DNA of 64,000 nt, from the NCBI GenBank assembly GCA_035561515.1, contig DATMXP010000028.1, positions 1 through 64,000 on the forward strand, given 5' to 3'. Numbering within the stretch: position 1 is the first letter of the stretch; each line of letters begins with the position of its first letter. The translations under genes and the position numbers were made by a program. Positions 45,076-54,800 of the stretch are shown here, one piece after another. The stretch comes from Terriglobales bacterium. GTDB lineage: Bacteria; Acidobacteriota; Terriglobia; Terriglobales; Acidobacteriaceae. The notes under the pieces were generated by a model that made no database searches, was not told where the DNA came from, and saw nothing but the letters and a program-made list of their open reading frames with translations.

Positions 45076-46290
45076 ATGTCCAGCATTGCACACACAGAAA
45101 CAACCCAGACTTACACAGCTGGTCGGAGCGGAAAGGATGTCCGCTCCGATCTGGCTGTTCACTTCACTCCACGCAATTCCGGCGGAATCGAGATCGAATT
45201 GGTCTCGCGGGTAGCGACTTATTACGGTGATTCCATCAAGGCGCAAGTCCTCGACGTCCTGAAGCAGATGTCCGTTGTGGACGCTTCCGTGAAGATTGAG
45301 GACGAAGGCGCGTTGCCGTTCGTCATTTCGGCACGAGTGGAAGCAGCGGTCCGTCGTGCGTGGAGCGGAAAGGGCAAGCGCGTTTTGCCGGAACGAACTG
45401 CGCACATTCCCGCGGCACAACGGGATCGGCTGAGAAGATCGCGGCTGTACTTGCCAGGTTCGGAGCCTAAGTACTTTACCAATGCGGCGCTTCATCAGCC
45501 CGATGCGGTGATTCTCGATCTGGAAGATTCGGTCCATCCGAGCGAGAAGGACGCGTCGCGAATCCTCGTCCGCAACGCTTTGCGCTGTATCGACTTCGCT
45601 CAGTGCGAGCGCATGGTACGTATCAACCAGCTTCCGCTTGGACTGGCTGATCTGGAAGAAGTCATTCCTGAACATCCTGACCTGATCCTGATTCCGAAGA
45701 CCGAAACGCCGGAACAAGTCATCGAAGTGGCGCGCAAGATCGCCGAAGTGAAGCGGCAGTACGCGATGTCAGGTCCGATCTGGCTGATGCCGATCCTCGA
45801 ATCAGCGCTTGGCATCGAGAACGCGTTTGCCATCGCCAAGGCCGATGAATCCGTCGTCGCCCTTACGATTGGCCTCGAAGACTACACAGCCGATCTCGGA
45901 GTGGTGAAGACCGTCGAAGGCAGCGAGTCCCTTTATGCGCGAACACGCCTGGTAAATGCCGCGAAAGCCGCAGGCGTTCAGGCGATCGATTCGGTCTTCG
46001 GCGATGTTGGTGACATGGATGGATTGCGCGCGTGGGGCGAGCGCTCGCGCGGAATGGGCTTTGAGGGAATGGGCTGCATTCATCCGGGACAGATCGAGAT
46101 CATTCATCGAGCTTATGCTCCAACGGACAAAGAGATCGAGAAGGCGCTGAAGATCGTTGTGGCATTCGAAGACGCCAAGGCGCAAGGTCTTGGGGTGGTT
46201 TCGCTGGGGTCGAAGATGATCGATCCTCCAGTCGTGAGCCGCGCAGTCAAACTGGTGCAGCGCGCGAAACAGATGGGATTAGTGCAATGA
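45076..46290 (+). CDS. Citrate lyase-type ACP-lyase fusion (CitD-CitE)
   Basis: 404 residues. Residues about 14-95 match the citrate lyase gamma subunit/acyl carrier (TAGRSGKD, GGIEIELVSRV, VKIEDEGALPFVISARVEAAVRRAW); Ser18 is the likely prosthetic-group site. Residues about 115-400 are a CitE-type lyase of the HpcH/HpaI fold (RLYLPGSEPKYF, DAVILDLEDSV, LTIGLEDYTADLG, GCIHPGQIEII). In citrate lyase these are separate proteins. It should cleave an ACP-bound hydroxy acid into an oxo acid plus acyl-ACP. It follows the dehydrogenase by 12 bases and overlaps citF by four. Confidence 0.85.
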   Translation: MSSIAHTETTQTYTAGRSGKDVRSDLAVHFTPRNSGGIEIELVSRVATYYGDSIKAQVLDVLKQMSVVDASVKIEDEGALPFVISARVEAAVRRAWSGKGKRVLPERTAHIPAAQRDRLRRSRLYLPGSEPKYFTNAALHQPDAVILDLEDSVHPSEKDASRILVRNALRCIDFAQCERMVRINQLPLGLADLEEVIPEHPDLILIPKTETPEQVIEVARKIAEVKRQYAMSGPIWLMPILESALGIENAFAIAKADESVVALTIGLEDYTADLGVVKTVEGSESLYARTRLVNAAKAAGVQAIDSVFGDVGDMDGLRAWGERSRGMGFEGMGCIHPGQIEIIHRAYAPTDKEIEKALKIVVAFEDAKAQGLGVVSLGSKMIDPPVVSRAVKLVQRAKQMGLVQ

Positions 46291-47858
46291 GCATCGATAC
46301 ACAAGTCGCAGTGGAACTGGAGAAGAACGCAGCGGGAAGAATTGTTCCGCTCAACGTTAACGGCCGCGAACAAACACCGTTTCAGGGAGTTGGGAATTAC
46401 GAGCCGAAAGGCCGCAAAGCTGCTCCGCCGATTCGGTCGAACCGCGATTATCCCGAGAACGGCGACAAGCGCGTTCCGGATTTGGAAACTGCACTCCGTC
46501 TTTGCGGCTTGAGTAATGGAATGGTGATTTCGTCGCACCATCATTTGCGCGATGGCGACGTGATCGCTTTGCAGGCACTGCAAACAGCGGCGAAGATGGG
46601 TGTTCGCGACTCGATGTGGTTTCCGTCAGCTTCGTTCCCTTCGCAGAAGCCCGTGATCGATCTGATGGAAAATGGAGTCGTTCATCATATTGAAGGATCG
46701 ATGAACGGTCCGCTTGGTGATTACTGCACGCAAGGCAAGATGCGCGGAATGGGCATCCTGCGCTCGCACGGCGGAAGATGGCAAGCGATTCAGGATGGTG
46801 AAGTTCATATTGATATCGCAGTCATTGCCGCGCCGACAGCTGATCCATTTGGAAACGCAACAGGCTCGATCGGCAAGTCGGCTTGCGGATCGCTTGGCTT
46901 TGCGCTCGCCGATTCGATGTATGCAGATCGCGTGATTGTCGTAACCGATAACCTGGTTCCGTTTCCGTGCATTCCGTGGCAGATCCAGGGCAACAACGTT
47001 GACTATGTTGTCGAAGTGCCTTCGATTGGCGATCCTTCAAAAATCGTTTCTGGGACGACGCAGATCACGCGAAGTCCCGATCGACTGATGATCGCTCGCT
47101 ACGTCGCAGAGTTTTTGCGCGATACGGGGATCATGCACGACGGTTTCTCATTCCAAGCCGGTGCCGGGGGCATCGCTTTGGCCTTCGTCGATTATCTGCG
47201 GGCGATGATGAAGCAGGCCGGCGTGAAGGCCCGCTTCGTGCGCGGCGGTTCGACGAAGTTCCTGGTCGAACTTCTTAATGAAGGCTTGGCCGACTACATC
47301 CTCGACGGCCAGACGTTCGATCTTGACGGCGTTCGTTCGCTGGCGACGAACCCGCGGCACGTGGCGAGTTCTCCGTTCACCTCCTACAACTACCACGGCA
47401 AGGGCAACTTCGCCTCGATGATCGATGCAGTTGTGCTCGGTGCAACCGAGGTTGACGTGAATTTCAACGCCAACGTGGTCACTCACTCGGACGGACGGCT
47501 TCTTCACGGCATCGGCGGGTGGCAAAACTGCCTCTTCGCGGGGTGCAGCATTCTGGCTTTACCGTCGTTCCGTGACCGCATCCCGGTGATTGTGGACGAG
47601 GTCACGACCATCACCGGCCCCGGCGAGATGGTTGACGTAGTCGTTACGGAGCGCGGGATTGCGATCAATCCGCTCCGGCAGGATCTGATTGATGCGGCAA
47701 AAGGATCGAAGCTGCCGATCCGCACGATCCAGGACATTCAGCGCGAAGTTTATGCGATTTGCGGTGGTGCGCCGCAGAAGCCGAAGCGAACCGAGAAGCC
47801 TGTGGCGGTAGTGAAGTGGGTGGACGGCACGGTGCTCGACACGGTCTGGGGTCTCTAG
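46287..47858 (+). CDS. citF: Citrate lyase alpha subunit (ACP transferase)
   Basis: 523 residues, start overlapping the previous stop as ATGA. It is a CoA-transferase-like protein that swaps acetyl for citryl (or analogue) on the carrier protein. Signature blocks: GMVISSHHHLRDGD, GPLGDYCTQGKMRGMG, DPFGNATGSIGKSACG, and the C-terminal NPLRQDLIDAAKGS. N-terminal length is usual for CitF. No CitC, CitX or CitG gene is adjacent. The gene name is by family; the real acid may not be citrate. Confidence 0.86.
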   Translation: MSIDTQVAVELEKNAAGRIVPLNVNGREQTPFQGVGNYEPKGRKAAPPIRSNRDYPENGDKRVPDLETALRLCGLSNGMVISSHHHLRDGDVIALQALQTAAKMGVRDSMWFPSASFPSQKPVIDLMENGVVHHIEGSMNGPLGDYCTQGKMRGMGILRSHGGRWQAIQDGEVHIDIAVIAAPTADPFGNATGSIGKSACGSLGFALADSMYADRVIVVTDNLVPFPCIPWQIQGNNVDYVVEVPSIGDPSKIVSGTTQITRSPDRLMIARYVAEFLRDTGIMHDGFSFQAGAGGIALAFVDYLRAMMKQAGVKARFVRGGSTKFLVELLNEGLADYILDGQTFDLDGVRSLATNPRHVASSPFTSYNYHGKGNFASMIDAVVLGATEVDVNFNANVVTHSDGRLLHGIGGWQNCLFAGCSILALPSFRDRIPVIVDEVTTITGPGEMVDVVVTERGIAINPLRQDLIDAAKGSKLPIRTIQDIQREVYAICGGAPQKPKRTEKPVAVVKWVDGTVLDTVWGL

Positions 47859-48144
47859 CAGTGCCGTTTTTGGTGCCTTCCATTCTCTCGGCTTAAGATC
47901 CGGCCATTTGCAAAGGAGTAACCTGCACGTGATGCACAGTATTTATGCGGCAAGATACCCTACCCCCTCCCCCCTATCTCTCCTGACGTAATGGAATCAA
48001 TGACTTGCGTGTAGACTTTTGACCCGACGTTAGATTCTAAAGGACTTACATCTCAAGCTCTTCATTCCAGAACAGTTAGTCGATTCGGCATTTACCTTCC
48101 AGTTATCGTTTCTGTTTTAGAGTATGCGTCCCACACACGACTTC
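47859..48144. other. Intergenic region after citF
   Basis: About 285 bases with no gene. No strong terminator is seen for citF. A string GATTCTAAAGGACTTAC near 48033 resembles a piece of the AT-rich repeat cluster near 2278, so both repeat types of the first locus recur here. A C/T-rich stretch lies around 47960-47980. Confidence 0.4.
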
Positions 48145-48232
48145 ACCACCTACATTTTCAGGATAGCAAGTTGGCCGGGGGCATCATGCCAACATTCTGA
48201 GATTTATATTTGCCGTTAAATGAGGAACTTAC
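48145..48232 (-). repeat. 88-base dispersed intergenic repeat, copy B
   Basis: Reverse-complement copy of 1849-1936, about 90% identical over 88 bases and without gaps. It keeps the GGCATGATGCC core; its inner arms read GTTGGC/GCCAAC. It lies between citF and the 3' end of the TonB receptor gene. Confidence 0.7.
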
Positions 48233-48323
48233 GTGAAAACGGGGTGTGGGACCCCATTGACACACTCCTTCCCGAATCGGGACCGCGAAGCGCATGGGTA
48301 GCGACTGAACACGGCAATAAGAA

Positions 48324-48345
48324 AGGGGCTGCCGAAGCAGCCCCT
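48324..48345 (-). terminator. Terminator of the TonB receptor gene
   Basis: Perfect 9-base stem AGGGGCTGC/GCAGCCCCT with a 4-base loop, 20 bases after the receptor stop on the minus strand, followed there by TTTCTTATT. Confidence 0.7.
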
Positions 48346-48364
48346 AAGCCCGGAGGCAAGTTGT

Positions 48365-51300
48365 TTAGAAGGTGAACTTCACCTGGAAACGAGCATTGAA
48401 GCCGGGGTTGAACTCGGCAGGCTGACCGTAGCGAGGATCTCTATCCACGATCTGTCCACGAGTAGCCGCCTGGCTGGTCAGCAAGCCCTGCCAATCGAAA
48501 CCGTTCCGGAAGTCGGGCACGACACCGTTGGTCACACGGAGACCGGTGGACGAACGATGATCGCGACGGTTGTAGAACTGGTAGGTGTAAATGTTCGTTT
48601 TCTGGTTGAAGAGGTTCTGGATGTTCATTTCGAACCGCAGAGCCTTCTTTTCGCCAACTTTGAAGTTGTGGGCTACGAGCAGGTCAGTCTGGCTGAAGAC
48701 CGGCTCACGGCCGAGATCACCGCGACCTTCGACATAGATCGGAATACCCTGAGTGGTATAGACCTGGGTCGTGATCGGGGTACCGCTCTGGACGCGGAAG
48801 AAGCCGCCGACTTCGGTACCGAACTTGAACTGCTTGGCGCCGTAGAACTTCAGGACGTGCGGACGGTCCGTGGGCAGTCTGCCGAGGATGTCCGTATTTC
48901 CGTGAGAGTCAACGAAAGCCTGATCAAGATCGAAGTAGCGGTTCGCGTTTCCACCCGGACGATAGGTCTGTCCGGCGAACGCCTGGTTGCCACTGTACGC
49001 AGCTCCGTAGGTGCTGGGCAGGATTTCGTCCGTGCTCTGCAGACCCGAGTAGTTACCGTACAGGCGGCTGTAAACGTAGCTTACGTTGCCGAGCCAGCCA
49101 CCACCGAAACGCTTGTTGACGGAGAGTTCCATCGCGTCGTAGTCACGGCGGGCTTTCGGCATCGGAATTGTGCAAGTCGGAACGCCGCCCACATAGCAGG
49201 ACGGAGCTTCAGTGTTCTGACCTTCTCCGGGGTTGCCGTAGAAGTAAGATTCAGAACCGTTGACGAGAACGCCCATATCTTCAATGGTACGGTTGAGATG
49301 GGTGCGGACATACCGGCCGGTGAAGACCATGTTGTTCCGGAATTCCCATTCAACACCAGCGTTCATTGCATCCGAGCTCATCGGCTTCACGCCAGGATCG
49401 AGAGTATCGAAACCGGGCAAGCGCCAATCCTGGTGATCTTCCACCCAGAGGTTGGTGCCGGGCAGGTTGCCAAGGCTGATGCTGCTGATCTGGTTCGGAT
49501 CATCGATGGTGCGGTAGAACGTCCACCAGCGATCAGCACCGAAGGTTCCGCGAGGCAGATCGTACTTGGTCCAATCGAAGTAACGGCCCCAGCCAGCAGA
49601 GATTTTCACCTTTCCGTTGCCGAGGAGGTCGAAGCTGCCGCCAATACGAGGAGCCAGCTTGTCGCCATACCCGAACTCAATTGCATACTTCTTGATGTCA
49701 GGGCGGAACGACGGGATGAGTTCTTTCTCAGTGCGGAAGCCGGCGTTGATGGTCAGGCGACCACCGATCTTCCAGGAGTCCTGCACATAGAAATGGGTGA
49801 TGGAAGAACCGGCGGTACCAATGGTTCCGAGGTCATCCACGGTGTAATAGCCGTAGGGCGTCGCACCAGCCTGGCCACCAGCAGAGACGCAGATTTCGCA
49901 CTGCTGTGCCCAGAAGAGGGTGATCAGTCCGTCTGGAGCCGAGCTATCGAGAACGTTGTTAACGCTCTTCTGCGTGCCGAATCCAAACTTGAAGTTGTGC
50001 TGGCCTGCGAAGCGGACAACCTGCGACAGATCAGCCTGAACGTAGGTACGAGTCGTGAGGTCGTGCGCGGTCTGCGCCGCCGTGGGAGTTGCAAACCCAT
50101 CGGGCTGCTGCAGGGACGGCGGAACACCAGCGAGGCCTTGGGAGGAACCACTCCAGACCCAACGACGGGTGAAATCCACACCGGTGTCTTTGTAGTTCAA
50201 GTAGTAGCGACCACCCTTAACGCTGAGCAGAGTGCTGTTGGTGAGGGTGATGTCAACCTGGCCGGTGTAGCTGTTTTCAAACTGACGGGAACCGAGATTG
50301 CCGTCCAATTTTGCGGTCTCGTAATCGCGAGCCACGCCGTTGGGGCCAAACTCGTTGTAACCGTAAAGAGAGCCCTTCAAAGTCTGGGGCGTATACAAGA
50401 AAGTGAAGTTGGTGCGGATACGGCTGATCGGATCCCAAGAGACCTTGTTAAACCAGTTTTGCTGGTTGAAGCTGCGGCTCATGGGGCCAAACGTATCCGT
50501 GAACTGGTAATAATTGGTGCGGCTCTGCCAGCGAGGCGAGGCGGCAGTATAGAACCACAGCTTGTCCTTAAGGATTGGACCGCCGATCGAACCACCGAAC
50601 TCGTGGTTATCGTTCTTCCACTTGCCATCCTGGAAGTACGCCATTGGATACGGACCGGGCGTCGCTGTGGTACGGCTGACCGCGAGGCGTTCTGTCGGTG
50701 CTGCGTTTAGCTTATTGCCATAGTAGTAGTAGTGGAGGTCGCCGTGGAACTCGTTACCACCGGACTTGGTGATAGCGCTGACCACACCACCGAGTGCGCC
50801 ACCGTATTCGGCATCGAGACCAGTCGTCTTAACCTGGACTTCCTGTAGGTAGTCGAAGGTCGAACCCTGACGAGCCGAACCGTCGATGACGGAGTTGGTT
50901 GCAACGCCGTCTACGTAGTAGGCGTTTTCAGCAGCGGAAGCACCGTTGATCTGGTAGCCGCCGTCCGCGAAGCCGGTGTTGACCGAAGGAGCCAGAACGG
51001 CGACGCCTTCAAAGCTGCGGCCTTTGGGAATACGGTCGAGTTCTTCCACCGTGACGTTGGTGGCGATGATGTTGCTGCTGGTGTCAATCACGGGAGCCGC
51101 TTCCACGACTTCCACCTTCTGATCGACGCCGCCGACCTTTAACTGGGCCTGGACGTTGACGGTTCTTCCGACCATGACCATCACGTCGGGAACTTCATAA
51201 CGGCTGAAGCCAGTCTTCTGGAAGAGGAGCGAGTAGCGTCCGGGTTCCAGATCATTGGCGTTGAAGGTGCCGTCATTACGGGTCTTCGCGGTGAAGACAC

Positions 51301-51484
51301 GGTTTGTAGATTTATTAGTGACTGTGACGGTCACGTCGGGAACGACGGCACCGCTGGCGTCTGTGACCACGCCAGTCACGTTGCCGAACCGTTCCTGAGA
51401 AAGGACCGGCAGGCTGCATATCACGAGAAATGCGCAAAGCAGTGAAAGAACCACTGCGCATTTCTTTAGCGATAAACTTTTCAC
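48365..51484 (-). CDS. Oar-type TonB-dependent receptor with carboxypeptidase-regulatory domain
   Basis: 1039 residues from a GTG start with GGGGG upstream. Signal peptide at about 1-29 (ends PVLSQ), CarboxypepD_reg beta-sandwich at about 33-115 (GVVTDASGAVVPDVTVTVTN), plug domain at about 125-245 (FEGVAVLAPSVNTG, then YYVDGVATN), then a beta-barrel to the C-terminal Phe (FQVKFTF). This is the large outer-membrane receptor class expanded in Acidobacteria, presumably for import of sugars or other nutrients; the ligand is unknown. Stands alone, closed by a terminator. Confidence 0.88.
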   Translation of the reverse strand: MKSLSLKKCAVVLSLLCAFLVICSLPVLSQERFGNVTGVVTDASGAVVPDVTVTVTNKSTNRVFTAKTRNDGTFNANDLEPGRYSLLFQKTGFSRYEVPDVMVMVGRTVNVQAQLKVGGVDQKVEVVEAAPVIDTSSNIIATNVTVEELDRIPKGRSFEGVAVLAPSVNTGFADGGYQINGASAAENAYYVDGVATNSVIDGSARQGSTFDYLQEVQVKTTGLDAEYGGALGGVVSAITKSGGNEFHGDLHYYYYGNKLNAAPTERLAVSRTTATPGPYPMAYFQDGKWKNDNHEFGGSIGGPILKDKLWFYTAASPRWQSRTNYYQFTDTFGPMSRSFNQQNWFNKVSWDPISRIRTNFTFLYTPQTLKGSLYGYNEFGPNGVARDYETAKLDGNLGSRQFENSYTGQVDITLTNSTLLSVKGGRYYLNYKDTGVDFTRRWVWSGSSQGLAGVPPSLQQPDGFATPTAAQTAHDLTTRTYVQADLSQVVRFAGQHNFKFGFGTQKSVNNVLDSSAPDGLITLFWAQQCEICVSAGGQAGATPYGYYTVDDLGTIGTAGSSITHFYVQDSWKIGGRLTINAGFRTEKELIPSFRPDIKKYAIEFGYGDKLAPRIGGSFDLLGNGKVKISAGWGRYFDWTKYDLPRGTFGADRWWTFYRTIDDPNQISSISLGNLPGTNLWVEDHQDWRLPGFDTLDPGVKPMSSDAMNAGVEWEFRNNMVFTGRYVRTHLNRTIEDMGVLVNGSESYFYGNPGEGQNTEAPSCYVGGVPTCTIPMPKARRDYDAMELSVNKRFGGGWLGNVSYVYSRLYGNYSGLQSTDEILPSTYGAAYSGNQAFAGQTYRPGGNANRYFDLDQAFVDSHGNTDILGRLPTDRPHVLKFYGAKQFKFGTEVGGFFRVQSGTPITTQVYTTQGIPIYVEGRGDLGREPVFSQTDLLVAHNFKVGEKKALRFEMNIQNLFNQKTNIYTYQFYNRRDHRSSTGLRVTNGVVPDFRNGFDWQGLLTSQAATRGQIVDRDPRYGQPAEFNPGFNARFQVKFTF

Positions 51485-51875
51485 TTTTTAACCCCCATAG
51501 TTTAGCGGTAAAACTTTGGAACGTCTCTTTTTGAGATCATCCCCGGAAGACTCTGGTGCTACTGGGACAAGTAGAAGCATTCTTGTGACCAGAGTGCTAA
51601 ATGCCGTGTTGAGTAGCAAAATCAACAACTTACATGACGATTTCGTCCCAGCTTTACGCGTTACTTATGGTTTTTGGAAGGCGCTAAAAGGGGCCTATAT
51701 GATTTTTGGCACTCTCCCCTTTTGGGAATCGCGAATTCGCTTTTTTTCCGGGGGATCACCTCGCGTGGCGGACCCAGTTTTTGCACGCAATGAACGAGAC
51801 CAGAAGGGGTTCTGTGGTGTGTGGCGCGTTGCAAAGCAATTTCTTACAATTGGGCGCCGCCCAAAAATAAACAAC
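51485..51875. promoter_or_regulatory. Divergent promoter region with possible structured RNA/operator
   Basis: About 390 bases between divergent starts. An 8-base perfect inverted repeat ACTCTGGT/ACCAGAGT (51550-51557 with 51588-51595) encloses further pairs CTACT/AGTAG, so a compact fold is possible. The open frame continues through this region from TTG 51516 but I judge it non-coding because its residues look unstructured and the conserved protein begins at 51876. Confidence 0.35.
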
Positions 51876-54800
51876 ATGGCGAACCCAACCAGTTACGGTT
51901 CAGCACGACCGCGGTCGCTGGGCCAGATATGGGCTCTAACACTGACCGTTTTTCAGAGTGCGTTCAGCGAGTACGCGCTTAAGACATTGGTACTGGTGCT
52001 GCTGGTGGGGTCGGCCATGCGCGAACTGGGGCGAGAGCGATCGGCGATCCTAGTGGGGGCGCTTTTCGCAGTTCCTTTCCTCTTCTTCTCGACACCGGGC
52101 GGCTTCCTGGCGGACCGGTTCAGCAAAAGAAACGTAACGATCGGCACCAAGCTGGCCGAACTGATATTCACGGCCCTGGTGGCGCTGGCGATTGTGGTGA
52201 ACAACGTTCCCCTGGCAATCCTGGCGGCGCTGATGATCAGGTCCGGCGCGGCGGTGTTTGGTCCGTCGAAGTACGGAATTCTGCCGGAACTGTTGCCGGA
52301 GTCGAGACTATCGCAAGCCAATGGCATTTTGCAGGTATCGATGTTCAGCGCCATCGTGACAGGCTCGTGGACGGGAGCGTGGATCGCGCAACGTTTCCTT
52401 GAGCGTCAGTTGTGGGGCGCCGGCCTGCTGATGGCATTCGCGGCTACTGGGACGGTCATCAGCCTGTTCATTCCGAAGGTGAAGGCAGCGGATGAGAGCC
52501 GAAGATTCCCATGGAACCCGGCGAAAGAATTGCGGGACCGCGTGCTGGAGATTCGCGCGGACCGAGGCCTACTGCTGGCGGTGTTGGGATGCGCTTACTT
52601 TTACTTCCTCGGCACGATTCTGCAACTGAACACGATTGTCTACGGCACGAAGTTGCTGGGGCTAAGCGAGGGAACAAGCGCATTGCTGCTGGCGGCGCTG
52701 GCGATCGGCGTGGGGTCCGGAAGCGCGCTGGCGGGATACGTATCGAACAACAAGATTGAGCATGGCCTGGTACCGCTGGGGACGATTGGCGCCACCTGCG
52801 CCGTGGCAACGATGGCGGCCGAAATGCCTGACGCGTGGGCATTGGGGATGAGGCTGGGAGTACTGGGGTTCTTCGCCGGCATTTTCATTGTGCCGTTGTC
52901 AGCGATGATCCAGCACCGTTCGGATGAACGGCGGCGTGGAGCGATCATCGCGGCGGCCAATCTCTACTCCTTCGCGGCGGTCTTCGCCGGCTCCGCGCTG
53001 TATTACATGCTCACGATCCAGTTTGGGATCGGGCCGCGGGGGGTTTTCATCGTTTCCGGCGTGCTGACGTTGGCCGCCACGGTATATGCCCTGATACTGC
53101 TTCCGGAAGCGCTGGTGCGATTCCTGCTTTGGGTGCTAACGCACACGGTATACCGAATCAAGATCGTGGGACGGGAGAATGTACCGGATAAGGGCGGCGC
53201 ACTCTTCGTGTCGAACCACATGTCGTTCGTGGATACGCTGCTACTGATTGCCTCCACGGACAGGATCATACGGTTCGTGATCTTCAAAGACATTTACGAC
53301 CATCCGATTGTCAAGCCGATTGCGAAGATCATGGGAGCGATCCCGATTTCTGCGAAGTCGCGGCCGAGGGAGGTAGTGCAGTCACTGCAGAAGGCAAGCG
53401 ACGCGCTGAAGAACGGCGAAGTGGTGTGCATCTTCGCAGAGGGGCAGATCACGAGGGTGGGGCATCTGCTGCCATTCCGCGGAGGGTTGAGCAGGATCAT
53501 CAAGGGATCGACGGCGCCGATCGTACCGGTATACCTGGATGACACCTCGGGGTCGCTGCTGAGCTTTGAGCGAGGGCGCTTCTGGTGGCGTGTACCCCAA
53601 CAGATGCTGAATCCGGTAACGGTTACATTTGGCAAACCGTTGCCGCCACGTTCGTCGGCGTTCGATGTGAGGCAGGCCGTGCAGGACGTAAGCACCACGG
53701 CGTACGCACAACGGAAGAAGTTGATGCGTCCACTGCACTGGTGGTTCGTGAAGAGGGCGCGGAGACATCCACTTCGCTTTGCCATGGCGGATATGCGCGT
53801 GGAACGAGTGAACTTCGGCACACTGCTGACGCGCACGATTTTCCTCGGCCGGAAGCTGAAGAATCTGTGGGCTGGGCAGGAGATGGTCGGGGTCTTGTTG
53901 CCGCCGTCGGTAGCAGGCGCGGCGGTAAACTACGCGGCGTCCATGATGGGGAAAGCGCCGATCAACTTGAACTACACGGCGTCGAACGAGGTAATTGAGT
54001 TGTCGGCGAAACAGGCCGGATTGAAGACGGTGGTGACGTCGAGAGCGTTCCTGGAGAAGTTACCGCACCTGAAGCCACCGGGAGAGGTCATCATCCTGGA
54101 GGACCTAGCGGCGAATCCGAAGCTCAAGGACAAGTTGATCGCGCTGGCGTTAACGTGGCTGGTACCGGTGAGGGTGCTGGAAAAGACGCTCGGGCGCGAG
54201 AAAAAAGCGGACGTCGATGAGTTGATCACGGTCATCTTCTCGAGTGGGAGCACGGGTGAACCCAAGGGCGTGATGCTGACGCACTACAACGTCGGCGCGA
54301 ATTGCCGCCAGATGGGCCAGCTGTTCATGCTGAACAGGCATGACAAGGTGCTGGGGATACTTCCCTTCTTCCATGCGTTCGGCTACACGGTGACGATCTG
54401 GCTGCCGGTGGTGCTGGGGGTAGGAGCGGTGTACTATCCGAATCCGCTGGACGCGAAGGCTATTGGAGAGCTTGTCGAAAAGTACAAGCTAACGTTCATG
54501 GTAGCAACCCCGACGTTTTTGCAGACGTATATGCGGCGGTGCACGTCTGAGCAGTTCAAGTCGCTTCAATATGTGATCGTGGGCGCAGAAAAGTTGACCG
54601 ACCGCCAGGCGATCGCCTTCGAGGAGCAGTTCAAGATACGTCCGCTAGAAGGCTATGGCTGCACGGAGTGCGCGCCGGTGGTGGCGGTCAACACGCGAGA
54701 TTATCGCAAGCGCGGGATTCGGCAGATCGGCGTGAAGAGAGGGCATATCGGGCATCCGCTGCCCGGGGTTGCGGTGAGAATCGTGAATCCTGAGACGATG

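Noticed and set aside
48557-50710. Long plus-strand open frame of 717 codons
   Set aside because: It lies wholly antisense to the TonB receptor gene, whose domains and signal peptide are clear; the antisense product has no recognisable motif and arises from GC-biased codon use.
51516-51875. Extra 120 residues at the N-terminus of the LplT-PlsC-synthetase protein
   Set aside because: The stretch lacks membrane or conserved character and the transporter begins naturally at ATG 51876; it is more likely promoter DNA.
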